This document shows, in pieces, positions 25,974-38,432 of a DNA stretch of 64,000 bases. This stretch comes from Biscogniauxia marginata (lineage: Eukaryota; Ascomycota; Sordariomycetes; Xylariales; Xylariaceae). Under the pieces are notes generated by a model, which ran no database searches, was not told where the DNA came from, and saw only the letters and a list, made by a program, of their open reading frames with translations. Numbering within the stretch: the stretch's first letter is position 1; each line of letters starts with the position of its first letter. The DNA lies in NCBI GenBank assembly GCA_022695795.1, contig MU404099.1, forward strand, positions 248,001 to 312,000. The letters run 5' to 3'. The position numbers and the translations under genes are program-made.

Positions 25974-26033
25974 TCTCTGGTATGGTCTCTGGTATGGTCT
26001 CTGGTATGGTTTCTGGTGTGGTCTCTGGTGTGG
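25974..26033 (+). repeat. 12-bp minisatellite
   Basis: Five copies of TCTCTGGTATGG, with T/C and A/G variants in the last two, lie in the divergent intergenic region about 475 bases upstream of the PLC1 start. All frames through it are open because the unit is a multiple of three. Confidence 0.85.
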
Positions 26034-26875
26034 AATGCTTGATTTCTTCACGCGGACCGACACGCGAGGAGGGTGCAATAGAAAGTGCAAGTCTAGGAGG
26101 AGGGAAGCGGTAGAAGTAAGCCAGGCACCAACTGGATTTTAAGTGTCGGCAACATCTCACGAGATGTCATTCAGCTGTTGGGGGCTGAGCACCAGGGGGG
26201 CTGCCTTCGTGATAAGAATGCCCATTGGCTCCCCAAGGCTGAGCGATGTCCTGCACGTATGTATGCATATGTCCAGTCAGAAACTGAGATTCGGGGTGTT
26301 CAGCTGAGAAAAGTTCAATATTTGACACCAGATAGGCAATCCCGATTGTCCTCAAGGCAGGTATACAATACAGTCCATTCCCAGGTCAGGAATGGGGTGA
26401 GATCACAAAGCACGTGGATTTCAGACAGTTCCCCGTGGAGGGCGAGAAGGATTGGTAAGAGCCGCATGGCGAGAATCCTTCGAGTGCAATTGGTATCGGG
26501 GAGACCAGACTGGATGATTGGCAGGATGGATTGATGATTGAAGGGAATAGGTTCACAGACTACAGGCAGCTGACACGAGCAGTAAAAAAATATTTTCTTG
26601 TTGCTGCAGGTGGCTGTGCTTGTGTCGTCGTAGGGAGAAAAGAGGTAGGTAGGTAGTGACCTCAGGTAGGTATGCAGTAGGCCTTGTATGCGCTGGCAGA
26701 AAAGGGTCCCAGGGGTCCAAGCCGCCTGAGAGTCTCATTGCATAAGCAGATCAGCGGTTTGATTGGTCGAGAGGGTAAGACAACTGCAAGGCTGCCGCGG
26801 CTTGCGTCGATGCGATGAGACAAACGTCACTAGCTAGAGCAGACCTAGTAGGGTAACGCAGATTTCATGTAACTC

Positions 26876-26891
26876 AGGTACCTAGGTACCT
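26876..26891. repeat. 16-bp perfect palindrome AGGTACCTAGGTACCT
   Basis: A perfect inverted repeat with CCTAGG at its centre. It is the longest of a family of related palindromes scattered through the intergenic DNA of this window. It lies about 245 bases upstream of the cupin start. Confidence 0.8.
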
Positions 26892-27134
26892 AATTCGATC
26901 AATTCGAGACGAGATTTCACTGCCACATCTCCCCGGTGGCGGCCGGTGGCCTGTCAAGCCTTGTCCAGCTTTCCTCCCTTCCATTACATCATACTTCAGA
27001 CTTTACATGTGAGCATTTAAAAGCGTCGGCAGTCAGACAGACATTCGGTCGGCCAAAAGGGAAAGAAAAGAAGAGGAAGAAGAATCCTAAACCCCTTTCT
27101 AGGTAGTCCAGATTTCTTTTCGAGACATACCGTC

Positions 27135-27568
27135 ATGTCGCAGAAGACTCGCAAGGACTACGAGGCTGAAGTGCGATCTTGGGGTTTCTCGCACGTCTTC
27201 ACGTGGACAGATGCTCCGTACGTAATCAACCCACCATCACCAATTGGCATCGCCGGTAGCGAACGTCACATCGTACATACATATGTACATACCTAGAATA
27301 ATGGCGGAGAATGCCAGGTTAGACTGACAACTATGACTCTCTCTCTCTCTCTCTCTCTCGCTGTAGTAACGCGCATTATACGCCGCACAGCCACGCAGGG
27401 CTCACCACGCACCTAATCGTCAACGGCCAATTGACCATCACTTACCCGAACGATCCCAGGCCGGAGAAGAAGACTTATGGCGTCGGTGACCGCATCGACG
27501 TCGAGGCTGGTCGGGTCCACGAAGTCTGGATGGGCTCCGAAGGCTGTACATACGTGATTGGAGAGTAG
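27135..27568 (+). CDS. Small single-domain cupin protein
   Basis: Two exons, 27135-27217 and 27367-27568, encode 94 residues. The 149-nt intron has a GTACGT donor, a CTGAC branch site (27324-27328) and a CT microsatellite (27337-27359) leading into the TAG acceptor. The protein has cupin motif 1 residues (His31, His35 and His37 in HYTPHSH) and a motif 2 block GDRIDVEAGRVHE with His79. These four histidines are suited to bind one metal ion in a beta-barrel. Length matches minimal fungal cupins, which are often uncharacterised; the substrate cannot be deduced. There is no signal peptide, so it is probably cytosolic. The gene is too short to appear as a single long frame, but the splice is phase-consistent and the motifs span both sides closely. 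Confidence 0.82.
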
Positions 27569-30500
27569 CGGGCGGGGGGATCAAAGAAAATGCCTTGACC
27601 TTATTAAATATCCTTACCAGTGAGCCTAGGTTGGGTACCCAAGTCTTTCTCATTTTATGTAAGAGATTAGGTAGTGTTGTAAGTATTCGGAAGTTGTGGT
27701 CTTGATATCGGCTGCAGCTCTGGTGTGCTATGTCTGGAGGCTGAGTTGCTACCTAAGGCACCCGCGGACGGGAACTATGTGTTTGAGGCTTGACGGCTAA
27801 CTTCTGGGTGATGACTCTCAATGGGGCAGGGCAACTGTCTGCCTGGCGAACTTGCAAACTCTAGATGCTGGTCTGGGGAATTGATAGAATGAGCCGTGGT
27901 GTTGTAGCGTTCTCAGAACTCGGCCGTTGAAGTTTGTGGTATGAAACTCAACCCCATAAGGGGCGCCCTTATAAGGTCAGGTGTTGATAGTACAAATGGA
28001 CCTGAATAGATACGCTGTATGTCGTAAGCTTGTTCGTGTTAGGCTGTAATATTGAAGTCTGAGAAGTACATATGTAATATGCAAGAGCTCTAGAAATAAA
28101 CCTCAAACCATAACCATAACCTTCTTACACATCAATACCTGCATGATACTGATGTCATCCCATCATCGGAATGGATCTGTCTCGCGTGGCTCCGTCCGGT
28201 TATTAGTTTGTTGATTCCTCTGACAAGCCTTTGGCCTATGGCTTCCTGATCTTCACACCAAATATAAGTTCATCTCAACACCTAATAAATGCAGTGCAAC
28301 GCAATTTAGGTGCCGACTCGTAAACCCTAACTCTCGTCTGATCACAAGGCTCATGGCTTAGGGTTCGTGGAACGTGCTCTCAGCTCTAAACCACACCACT
28401 ATCTAACCTACCTACCTAACTGGTAGAAGAGGCGTCGAATCACGGGTTGCAAAACGGGAATGGCTGGTTGTGAAATCGGAGCAAGCGATGATTGTTTTGA
28501 GGGGCTCGTCCGATACGCGCATATATGTCGTCGTAATATTCCCTTTATGATAGTATACAAGCATCGCACTGCGCATGTGGTGTTAGGCAGGCTGACTCGT
28601 CGCAAGAGGCGCTGTGCAGAATCGATCTGCTAATTGGTCTGCCTCCACACATCACAACCTGGATGTCTGAGCACTGGCCGAGATCGTGAGTCTGTACCGC
28701 AATATTGAATTCCGATGGGGGTGAGGCCAAGAGTGGGCTTGTTATTCTCCGCGTTGGGGAAGTTATAGTGAAGTTCTATCGTCGGCGGCGAAAGATGATA
28801 TGGAGGTCCTATAATTTAAAAAGTGGCTTGTTCAGTTTCGTTATCTCAGTTGAACATTATTATCAGTTTGCAAGTATACCTTAGGTAGAGTCCATGTATA
28901 TTGCCTCGTAGCTGTCACTTGGGGGTGAAAATCTGGCTGTCTTGCGCTTACTTGACTAAGTTATTACCTACCTCCTACATACTGTGTCAATCTGTACATC
29001 CGTATCAATCATCGGTGTTGGCACTCACCTGAGATTTTACTTTCGCCGTTCGAAGCACACCAACCTCCGCATCCCCAGTCTGCTTACATCGTTAAGGTGA
29101 GTAAGGTATACGTAGTCTGGGGCTTTGGACGTGCATGCTGTGGCACGCTAGAGAATGCCATCTAACGCCGCGAGTGGCTATTGAAGAATTGTCTTGCGCG
29201 TCTTCAAGTACACTACAGTAGCGCGTGTGGTATCATTTCTCTCCTCCACGTTCTATATCAGGACATGATCAACGATCTGCATCAAGGGTCTTAGAGTTAA
29301 TCTGCAGAGAGGGCGGCTGCAGTTGTTATCAGTACCGAGCATCTTGACCGCTTTCAACATCCGAGACCAACATCTGCAGAGAAATGGCGGGTGCATCTCT
29401 GCCAGGTAGCTCCCGGTGGACTATCACGAACTACGCGGGTGATTTGACGCAGCGCTCACGGTCTCCATCGAGCGAGCCAGACTCTGTTCAACCACGCTGC
29501 AACCACCGGCGAAAGTGGAATTTTGAGGGGTAACAAGGCCGAGAATCCGTTACACTTCGAATGCTAAGTGGAGGAGAGCTTCAAAGTGAGTTCCCCCACC
29601 ATTTTGCATTGCCTTAGACCTGCAGCGCCGACGGAACTCTCCGATCTAGCAAGTTGGATGAGAGAGCGAGCGAATGTGACCTGGCAACCGGTTAGTAAGC
29701 TGTAAGTTGCCACGAGGCAAGCCAATGTGTAAGTAATGGTAGACAACAACCTACAGGACATGCGTGCGCCAACCAAAAGCAGATTAGACCATCAACTGAA
29801 ACAGTATAGACAACAAAGACAAAGAACCGAGATTGATCTTCGAGAAATGACGCTTACAAATATCACTAATGGCTGAGGGGAGCGAGCTAGTTGGCCGGCA
29901 GAGGAACCATCTTTGTCGAGTAGAGCTCCGGAGCTCCAATCGTCAAGCTCTGGCTTGGACGAGCGGGCATGGGACGATGAGAAAGTAATCCGGAGCATTT
30001 GTGCACCCCTGGCCCTGTCGTTCTCCCGTTTTCGACTAGTTAGTTGCAACTTGTAGTTACCGTCACAGTTTACTCCCAGTTCCCTGCGGATTGCGACATT
30101 AATAACGTCGTTAAGCGATCGGAAATCCAACAAGCTCGAGATTGGTCTAGGCTATGTAGCTTCTCAGCTTCAATTGCCCTACACTTCCTGATGACTTCCT
30201 CGACCTCTTCGGATGAAGGTTGCTGTATGCGGTAGAATGGCCTTCTAATTGGCACCTAAGAGCTCTAGAACCAACTGCGCGTAAGGACGAGTTACCTAAC
30301 CTAGATATGACGGAAGGATGACAGGATGAATCTGAACAATTCCGTGATTGGAGGTATTCTATAGCTCCCCCTTGTGCTGATAAGTGTGATGTACGAGCTG
30401 CCGGTGTGGCCAAGAGAGAGCATCAAGCGGCCGGGGATCGTGGACTACGTCCGTCTGTATATCCTCAGGTTGTCTTCTTGTTTTTCTTCTTATCTCTCTC

Positions 30501-31743
30501 CTTATCAAGAGTCTCTCTCATTAGAATTCCCGGGTTCAGCTGAAGTTTGGGTGGAATAAGCTTGACAGGCGCAGAAAAAATTGGATTTGTTTTTGTTTTT
30601 GTTTTTCTCGCCACGCCACGACACAACACGACACAACACAACACATGTTTAGGTCCAGCAAGTGGACGTGGATATTTCTTATAAGGTTGCTGGCCGTAAT
30701 AATAACCTCATTCTGAGGCCGTCAATGGCTTACATGCAGTATTGGCGGAGCGGGAATGCAGGTGAGTGGTTGGTGAGCTAAGGCTGCTAGGACAGGTTAG
30801 GCTAGGCTGGGTTAGGTACCTATGTACACTATCGAGGCGTTGCCTATTCCGTCCCCGCACACCAGAGCTTTGCAGGTTTTTGGGGGGGTTTAGGGAGCAG
30901 GAATGGGGCTGGCAGGGATTGCTGGACCGCGTCAGGGATGCTGCAAGGAAGAACGGCTTCGCTAATTGCCTACCGCCGCTGTACTCAGCAAATCTTATCG
31001 CTGCCGAGTCTGCGAGTCCACACCTTCAAATACCCACCCTCACCGCTATGGGAAAGTCAATTCATCCTCACCACTCCCGGGTTTCAGCTAAATGTAGCAC
31101 GCAGGTCTCGTCCTAAGCTGATCCTCTAGATCTCGATTGTGGGAATCTCTAACCTAAATTACATAGTGCCATCCAAAGGCCATTTCCAATTCCAGGTTTT
31201 GCACTGCGTCAAAGACCCGCTCCCGCTGCCAACTCATCTGAGCCTGAACCTTGCCTTGCCTTGCACTTGTATATCTCGTGTCTTTTCCCGTTTTCTTGGT
31301 CGCCTTCTGCTAATGTACAAACGCAAGCAGAGCAGCACCTGCTGCTGTCACGCTCGTTTCGTTGTCTCAGCTGCTGCTTTTCTCTCTCTTGCTCTCGCCC
31401 CCTCGCTCCCTCTCTCACTTCCGGCCTAAACCTAGCTACCCATCCATGGTTGTAGATAGGTTGAGTCAGGTAGACAATTAACCGCCTGCAGTTCCAGTTC
31501 CAGGTGGGTTGATCAACCGTGCCTGTTCCGCGTCTGCCCCCAACCTCATCTCTAACGGATAAGATAGTTCCACACCCCGGCTCCTATAGTTCATGCTGCT
31601 TGGACCTCCCCCAGCTTTATCCCCCCCTCCTTCACTTAACCGTCCGTCCTCATCCGATCCCTTGGTCTATATACGGCATGGCATTGTTCATTTCTGCTTA
31701 ACAGTATCGTGCCGTCCCCTCGGCTTGAGCCTCGCCCGGCATC
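27569..31743. other. Gene-poor region of about 4.2 kb
   Basis: No gene is supported. A minus-strand frame at 30070-30255 has an amphipathic stretch (SSEEVEEVIRKCRAIEAEKL) that could be an exon relic, but I could not extend it convincingly. The last 500 bases before 31744 are pyrimidine-rich, with CCTTGCC and CTC repeats, and probably form the promoter and leader of the next gene. Confidence 0.5.
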
Positions 31744-34700
31744 ATGGGTAATTCACCCTCCGTCGAGGCTTCGGGCAGGGGCTCCAAGGCAGCTCATAAG
31801 CTTTCCAAGCCTCGAACGGGCAATGTTGCGACAGCTGGCCTGTTGTGTCCTAAGGCACTTCCTGATTCGACCCAGCACTTTACCTCGAACCCAAGGCGCT
31901 TCTCGCAACTCTCCGGCTCGACGTCTGCGCCATCCCCAAAGCTTCCTGAGAAAGACGCCGAAACAATGGCAAGTATAATGGGTGGTAGCAGCGATGGGGA
32001 GCCTGGGGATCGTTCCTCTAGGAGAATTTCCCGCCCCGACCCTTCGCAGGAACCTCGCAGGCATCAACAGAGGAGCAACAGTGTCGGGGTAATAGCTAGC
32101 CCACAAGTACGCTGCCGTCCGATTAGAGCAAACTCTGTCAACATTGGACCCGAGGAAAGCTATGCAGCTCATTTCAATCTTCAAAGGTAAGCTATATTAC
32201 GCAGTACAGTTAATCGAAGTTGTTGGCTGACTCAATGTTGCAAGTAGCTTGTCAAAGAATGGGTCGCGCATTTCGTTCACTTATGATATTGCTTCGTACG
32301 AAGCGAGGCAATTGTTGAACCTTGCTGAAGAGCCTTTCCGCGAAAGCAGCCCAAGGATACCCGACAATCATTCTCAAGTGTCCGAGACGGCATGGAAGTC
32401 AAACCCCGGTTCCCATCGACCATCTGTCTCAAGTACAGCACCGTCTCTTCCTCGGGCTCATTCCGATGTATCCCTCTATACGCCAATGCGAAGGAAGTCG
32501 CTTATGACTCCAGGAGTCGCAACTCGAACTGCGCCAACCTGCCCTGCCCCTTCTATCCCTCCTAAATCAAGGGCTAGGTATAGCCTTCCTTCGACCCCCT
32601 CTCGCCGGGATTCTCTAGAGTCAACGGGCCCTGGGATCGTTTCATTAGCTCCTTCAGTCGCGGGCCCTGATTTGATTCCGCGAGCGTTGACCCCAAGCGA
32701 AGCGGAATATAAACAGACGGGAGCATTCAAGCTTGGAACTCTACGCATCACTAATGGTAGTCCAGTCACAAGTCCTACGGCTGATTCTAGTGATGATGAG
32801 GATGATAAGCAGGGGCCGAAGCAGCCGTCAAAACAGGGTGGGCACTATCATGGTGAATTGAAGGTTGTAAGCGGGAATGTGGAAGAGGCATCTTTCACAA
32901 CTATTGGAACTGTAGGGGGTGAAGAGCGCCTCGTTCATCCTAGTCCCATTAAAGCTTCATCTCTTCCCATGTTGGAATCCAGAGGTTCTATATTAACAAC
33001 GGCTACTAAAGAACCTATGGCCAAGCTAGAGGCGCCAGGCCAGTTTTCTCCTGACCTTGTCCACAGCCCCTTACCTATAAGCGGAGCCGACCTAGAGTCG
33101 TCCGAGTTGCAAGTAACTAGCAAGCATACGGCCGCTGAAGACCAACTGTTTGAGGACGAGCCCGAGGAGTATTATGCCGAGATTCTCGACATACGAGTCG
33201 ATCCTAGTGCTAAGTCTACTCCCCCTCGCCCACGACTTCTGTCGAATGACCAGGAGTCCAAGGATATTAGCAGATCAGACAGTGGTATTGTGGCCAGTCC
33301 AACCTCTGTGTGTTCTAAAAAACCTCTATCTAAAGCAGATTCAGGATACAGTTCTAATGTGTCCATTCGCTCATTATCTTCCAAAGTTCGTGGGCAAGAG
33401 AAAGATGCCCCACAAGTTTCCAGCTCGGGAACTCCATCCGAAATACCCCATGGAGTTTCAATACCGGTTGTGACACAAACTGTTACCCGCAGCATACCCA
33501 ATGTTACAATTTCAAAACCAGAGGAAACTGTGGAAACACCGCTGCTGGAGAAGGTATGCGCAACCTTGGTACCTACCAACCAGCGAGCATCGCAAGAATT
33601 GCCTGCTGCTTCGCGCCGTAAACTCCGGCTATTGGGTTCCAAATCATCACTTAAGAAGAGTGTGGTACCTGTAAACGGCAATATTGAACCCTCTGAGGTT
33701 TCTCCTTTACCCTCGACCAGCAGCTCAGCTGGGTCAACGTCCAGTTTAAGCAGTGGAGTGACACCTCGAAAGCTAGGAAAGCTTCAGAGACTCCTCAGCG
33801 GTACTCGCGTACCTTTGTCCGCGCATTTTATACACCGCACAGAGAAGCCAGATATACCTCCGACCCCCAAGGATACTCAGGCAAAATTACACGGACAGTC
33901 CCGATTGCTACCGGTGTCTTTGAAGAGGTTTACATTGAAGCCGGAGCCTAGCAAAGAGACGCTTGGGACTATCATGAGCGTTGGAAGCGCAGAATTACTA
34001 TCTGAACTGGAAACCCCAGCTACTCAGGGCGTCCGAGATAATCGCCAGAGTAGCTCTCGCAGAGAAGTCAAAACTCGGAAAAGAAGGTCGACTATGCATG
34101 CACATTCGATCAGCTCTACTATCTCTCGTGCAGCATCTGCCCTATCTAGGAAACCAACCACCAAAAGGGCCGTTCCTCGTCAAGTGGACCCCGAGCACTA
34201 CACAGCGGATTATTCTTTCACATCAGAGATGCGAGAAAATGACGAGGCTCAAGCTACAAGCCGAACAACAATGGGTCAAAGCATTGTTGGGGAAACTTGG
34301 GATGTTGCATATCTGGGTACAGCAATCGAGGGACGAAATTACGTCGACCCAGTCTCAAAGCGGAGCAGATCGGCCTCAATAACTGTACAGATAGAGAGAA
34401 ATCTGAGGCCCTCATCAGCTACCTTCCAGCCAAGTGAAAAGATATCGCAGGGTGAACCACGCTCCCCGACCTCACTTGGGGTGCCACGGTTTGCTAGTCA
34501 TATTACGGGCTCTAGAACACCTCCACCAGTGAGCATGAGGACTCGCAACATGGGTTCTCTCCAAGCTTTACCACCTACAAGACCTAGGTCTACCCCTCCT
34601 GGGACGGTACGAGCGCGTAGTGGACCTTCATTGTCACGCAGAGGGAGCCGAGAAAATAACCACAGTAATGCCCCTATCATGGATCCTGCCACTCAAAATC

Positions 34701-35320
34701 GTGGTATCATCGCGTGGAGGCCTAGCCGAGAGAATGCCAACAATTACTCAGTTGCTCAAGCAGATGCTTATTCCAACGTACAATCTCAAGAGCCTTCGCT
34801 CGATCCCCGGCGGTTTACGAGTTTCCGGAACCAGTTCCGAGCATCCAACTGGGAAGCCAAGGCAGACTATGATCCTTCCCTCTCTCGACAGTCATCCTTT
34901 GACCGTAACAGACACAATTACCCAGCTAGTCGACCTAGCCATCGAGGCCAACGAAGCTTGTCAATTGCTGCACCGGGATCCTTTCAACGACAGCAACAAC
35001 AAAGCAACCCACCAATCCTAAAATCTCGCTCTAGTCATGATGGGTTCGGTTGCCTACAACCGGAAAACTACGTTCGAGACAATGGCCCATACCCAACAAT
35101 GGTTCGTGCCAATGGACAAAAGCTCGCGACAGACCCTTGGAGCGGCCAGCCCGTAATACAACGATCACAGCAACTTGACCTATCTGGTCAATATCCCTCT
35201 CATGCCACCTACAGACGTTTTCGACATCGCAGTTTCGATCGAAATATGCCTGAGGCTCCATATCGAGTTCTGCACAGCTATAATTCACCTGCCTACCGGA
35301 ATGTGCCAGTATGGGGCTGA
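31744..35320 (+). CDS. Large disordered Ser/Pro-rich protein with N-myristoylation motif
   Basis: Two exons, 31744-32186 and 32248-35320, encode 1171 residues; the 61-nt intron has a GTAAGC donor and a CTGAC branch site. The start MGNSPS fits an N-myristoyl-transferase site (Gly2, Ser6), suggesting membrane attachment. The rest is mostly low-complexity: rich in Ser, Pro, Thr, Arg and Lys, with many SP/TP and RxxS sites typical of kinase targets. Acidic patches (SSDDEDD, EDEPEEYYAE) lie in the first half. The last 200 residues are Arg/Ser/Tyr/Gln-rich. No enzyme fold or repeat domain is recognised. It could be a scaffold or signalling substrate at the plasma membrane, but this is inference from composition and the myristoylation site. 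The continuous 3 kb frame and good splice site make it a real gene. Confidence 0.85.
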
Positions 35321-37214
35321 ATGATGTATGTCATACATTCACTAGACTCAGATCATTAACGTGGTCATGTTGACATCTTTTTTTTTTGTTTCACTTGAGA
35401 TATCCTGCATTATCGGCGTTCCTTCATTTCAGCGCTTTCAATCGGTCATCCTATTAACCGCAATTCACCGCCATACCTTGGTAAAATCACAGTCTCCTTA
35501 ATCCACGCATGTTTGATCTGGTGTTTAACCCATCGATTCGGGACAGGGGGGGGAGGGGATATTCAGCAATTTCTAGGCATTTTTGGCAAGGCGTTCATTA
35601 CCATATTACCATTCTGGATCTTAACGGCAACAATTTATGACACAAGGCAACGGTCACGAACTTTTATGAGGGATTTGATTTATATCAGCGCAGGGGAAAA
35701 AAATATTCGGTACCACACGTGGATGAGGGACATGTCCACGAGAGGATATTGATACCCCACACCGGAAGCAGGAAGAGGTCGTTCTTTTATGTTCGAGGAA
35801 GAAATAGTCTGATCGTCGCATATTCGGACGTGTGTACATATATGATATCGAATGGCATACAAAATGCGAGATCTGAAACCTGGCTTTACTACTACTATTG
35901 AAATGCTCGCAGTCTATACAATGCTCGTAATAGCCGTGCCACACTGTTTTCAAACTTGAAAGCCGGGGCCTCTTACGTTTACTCGGCTTACTGTTGCTGG
36001 CCTCATTGACTAGAGCATATCGAGACTTCCGATTTCGGGTTTTCTAGACCCAATGTCTTACGGCACTGATGCTGAACAGACACTACGCTTACATAGCTCC
36101 AAGTAGAAAGAGTTTCGAGCAGTATCCCAACGAGGTAGTTGAAATTGCTGCTCTATTCGATGGGGGGCGATGGACAGCCTACTAGTCGTCGGTGTTTCTT
36201 GTTCTAGGTGACGTACAGAACTGTTCGAAATGGCTTGACGAGAAGTCACGTGGACTTTTTATTCGCGTCACGGATAGCAAATAGTAGGGTATCGTGATAG
36301 GCATCTAATTCTACGTGTTAGCGAGCCCACTGGAAAATAATGTACCCGATGCGGTAGATATCTCGTACTCCTAGTATTAGAAGAAGGAGGAGAAATAGGG
36401 AGACGCTAGAAAGGTGAGCGATGAATGAGGAAATCGAGTGTTGATACATAATATTAAAGTTCGTGCATGCAGTAGTATGTCGTCAATGAGAGCGACTATG
36501 GCTACTATAGGCAAAATGTCAGTTTGATGATTGTTGTCTTTTGGTATACCTACCTAGGTCCCTACCTAATATTAAGGGGTTTGGTGTCAAGTTGGATGAT
36601 TCCACTAGAATGTATCGATCAAACTTCCTTGCCTTGTATAAGGCTCAATCTACCTACGTTTGCCTTATTTATCCTTATACCTTCGCCGTTTACCCAATTG
36701 TTAACTTGATTTGTTCCAGCCAACAATTGGAAGCTCGAAACCGAGACCTTGCCCACTTGATGGCATAATGTATAATCTACCTTACAGTATGAGATATTCT
36801 CATAAACGTGCCAAGAGGGGCCCTATTTCCCTTTACAGAACACACATAAAAGAATCAAACACACGCTTATTACATGTATCGAGAACTAATAGTTGCATCC
36901 AGGGTGATGCTATTACCAGTGGGAAGGTGCTGTGACCTGATTATGCTAAGAAAGAACAAACTTGAACCGTCTGCCCACATCTCGTCTTGTCTCACTGTCG
37001 AAGTCTCGTACTCTCTTACATACCCAATTCATCAGACATCTGTTTTGGACTCGAATACTATCGTTTTGTGTTTTCTCTTCTTCAAGCTCTCAATACACTC
37101 GCTAGGGTATTCTTTGTACTTCGAGTAACATCATTCTAAAACGCCATAAAAGTCCAAAAATAGTTGTGGTTGCTGTTTAAGTACCAGAAGATCCCCCCCC
37201 CCAAAGAAGGAACC
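35321..37214. other. Intergenic region of about 1.9 kb
   Basis: No gene is supported. The sequence is AT-rich with scattered short frames. An ACCTAGGT palindrome lies at 36552-36559. The bases before 37215 form the presumed promoter and leader of the Cys/His-rich gene. Confidence 0.5.
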
Positions 37215-38432
37215 ATGTCTTGTTACATGCCCTACTGTCACAATGTTTGCCCCAATGGCATCCGAACCGCTCTCGACCACGACAAAAACACCATCCCAGG
37301 CAAGACTTTCTACTACTGCTCCATCCACCGCGTGTACCACTGCATCAAGCAGAAGACCTACCGCTACCGCCGGCGACTACAGCAGCCCCTGTGCGGCGAG
37401 TGCGCCTGGCTCTTCTTCCGCTTCCCCGAGGAGGCGGAACGGAGGCCCAGATCTGACATACCTGCTACAGTTGATTCCCCCGCTGCTGTGGTACGGCGGC
37501 CTTTCGCGGGGACAGAGGACGTACGTGATCACAAAGATTGCACTTCCGGTGGTTATAGCCAAGCTTCACTCGAGCCACCTAGGCCTAACAGTATCTCGTT
37601 CCCTGTCTTCGAAGCTGCTATCAATGACCTCAACCAATATGTCAGTCATAGCCGGAGATCCTCACTCCTCGGGGCTAGCCGCTCGCGTGAGAGCTCACAC
37701 CATGGGAACGGGTCTGTATCCGACCCGACGCCTTATGAGTCCAATGGATCCCATGAGTGTGCTTCCGTGGTGGTACGCAGGGACCCGGAGGGGGACGTCG
37801 TCATGGGAGGCTCAAGATCAGGCTCAAGCTCAGACGCGGGGCCAGTATTCCTTAGCGATGACGATCCTAGTACTGTTAGCATTCCGATCCGCGACCGCAA
37901 GTCCGTCCTAGAGTTCATCCCGTACGACGAGCTGAGCGTGCTGTTCAGCGTGCTGCCCCTCGACTTCCACGCCAAGTTCCCCGAGGTCTTCATGTTCCGG
38001 TACACGGACTTCCGCGGCGAGCCCGCCGTGCAGCCGACGTCGAATAAGACCGGCATACAGAGGTACTTCGCCGCCCTGGATACTACTGCTACGACTGGCC
38101 AGGGTAAAATCGAAAACAGAAACAACAAGTCTCGAGTCGGGTCCGAGTCCCGGTGCGATAGCCTGCTGCGGCACGCGCGCTGGTGGTGCTGCTGGGCCCA
38201 GGGCTTCGAGTACCTCGAGCCCGAGCTGCGCTGGGTGCTCACGCTCGTGTTCGACTTTGCCAACGTCATGATAGCGCGGCAGGCGCTCGGCGGCTACGGC
38301 GCCGAGAACCCCGTCTTCTGGCGCGCCCGGTACTACCTGCATGACCTCCTGGGCGTCGTCGAGGACCTCGCGGAGCTGTACGAGATCCCGAACATCGTGG
38401 TCCCGAGCTTGGAGTGGTTCTCGAGTTCTTGA
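37215..38432 (+). CDS. Uncharacterised protein with Cys/His-rich N-terminus
   Basis: A single exon encodes 405 residues from the ATG at 37215; the frame is open back to 37164, but only a TTG is available there. The N-terminal 63 residues hold Cys3, Cys8, Cys12, Cys35, His38, His42, Cys43, Cys60 and Cys63, spaced in pairs as in a two-metal zinc-binding fold, and are rich in Tyr and Arg. The middle (about 80-230) is disordered and Ser/Asp-rich. The C-terminal 170 residues look folded: they are rich in Trp, Leu and aromatic residues (HARWWCCWAQGFEYLEPELRW) and more GC-rich at the DNA level. I do not recognise the family. Nucleic-acid or protein binding through the zinc module is a guess. A long minus-strand frame over its 3' end is a shadow. 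Confidence 0.75.
   Translation: MSCYMPYCHNVCPNGIRTALDHDKNTIPGKTFYYCSIHRVYHCIKQKTYRYRRRLQQPLCGECAWLFFRFPEEAERRPRSDIPATVDSPAAVVRRPFAGTEDVRDHKDCTSGGYSQASLEPPRPNSISFPVFEAAINDLNQYVSHSRRSSLLGASRSRESSHHGNGSVSDPTPYESNGSHECASVVVRRDPEGDVVMGGSRSGSSSDAGPVFLSDDDPSTVSIPIRDRKSVLEFIPYDELSVLFSVLPLDFHAKFPEVFMFRYTDFRGEPAVQPTSNKTGIQRYFAALDTTATTGQGKIENRNNKSRVGSESRCDSLLRHARWWCCWAQGFEYLEPELRWVLTLVFDFANVMIARQALGGYGAENPVFWRARYYLHDLLGVVEDLAELYEIPNIVVPSLEWFSSS

Larger units (their letters stand above)
25501..27134. other. Divergent promoter region between PLC1 and cupin genes
   Basis: This must contain both promoters, since the genes diverge. It holds a 12-bp minisatellite (25974-26033), a 16-bp perfect palindrome AGGTACCTAGGTACCT (26876-26891) and a purine-rich leader just before 27135. 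No coding region is supported. Confidence 0.55.

Noticed and set aside
30070..30255. Minus-strand ORF with an amphipathic Glu/Lys-rich helix
   Set aside because: It is only 61 codons, and I could not join it to other exons with good splice sites.
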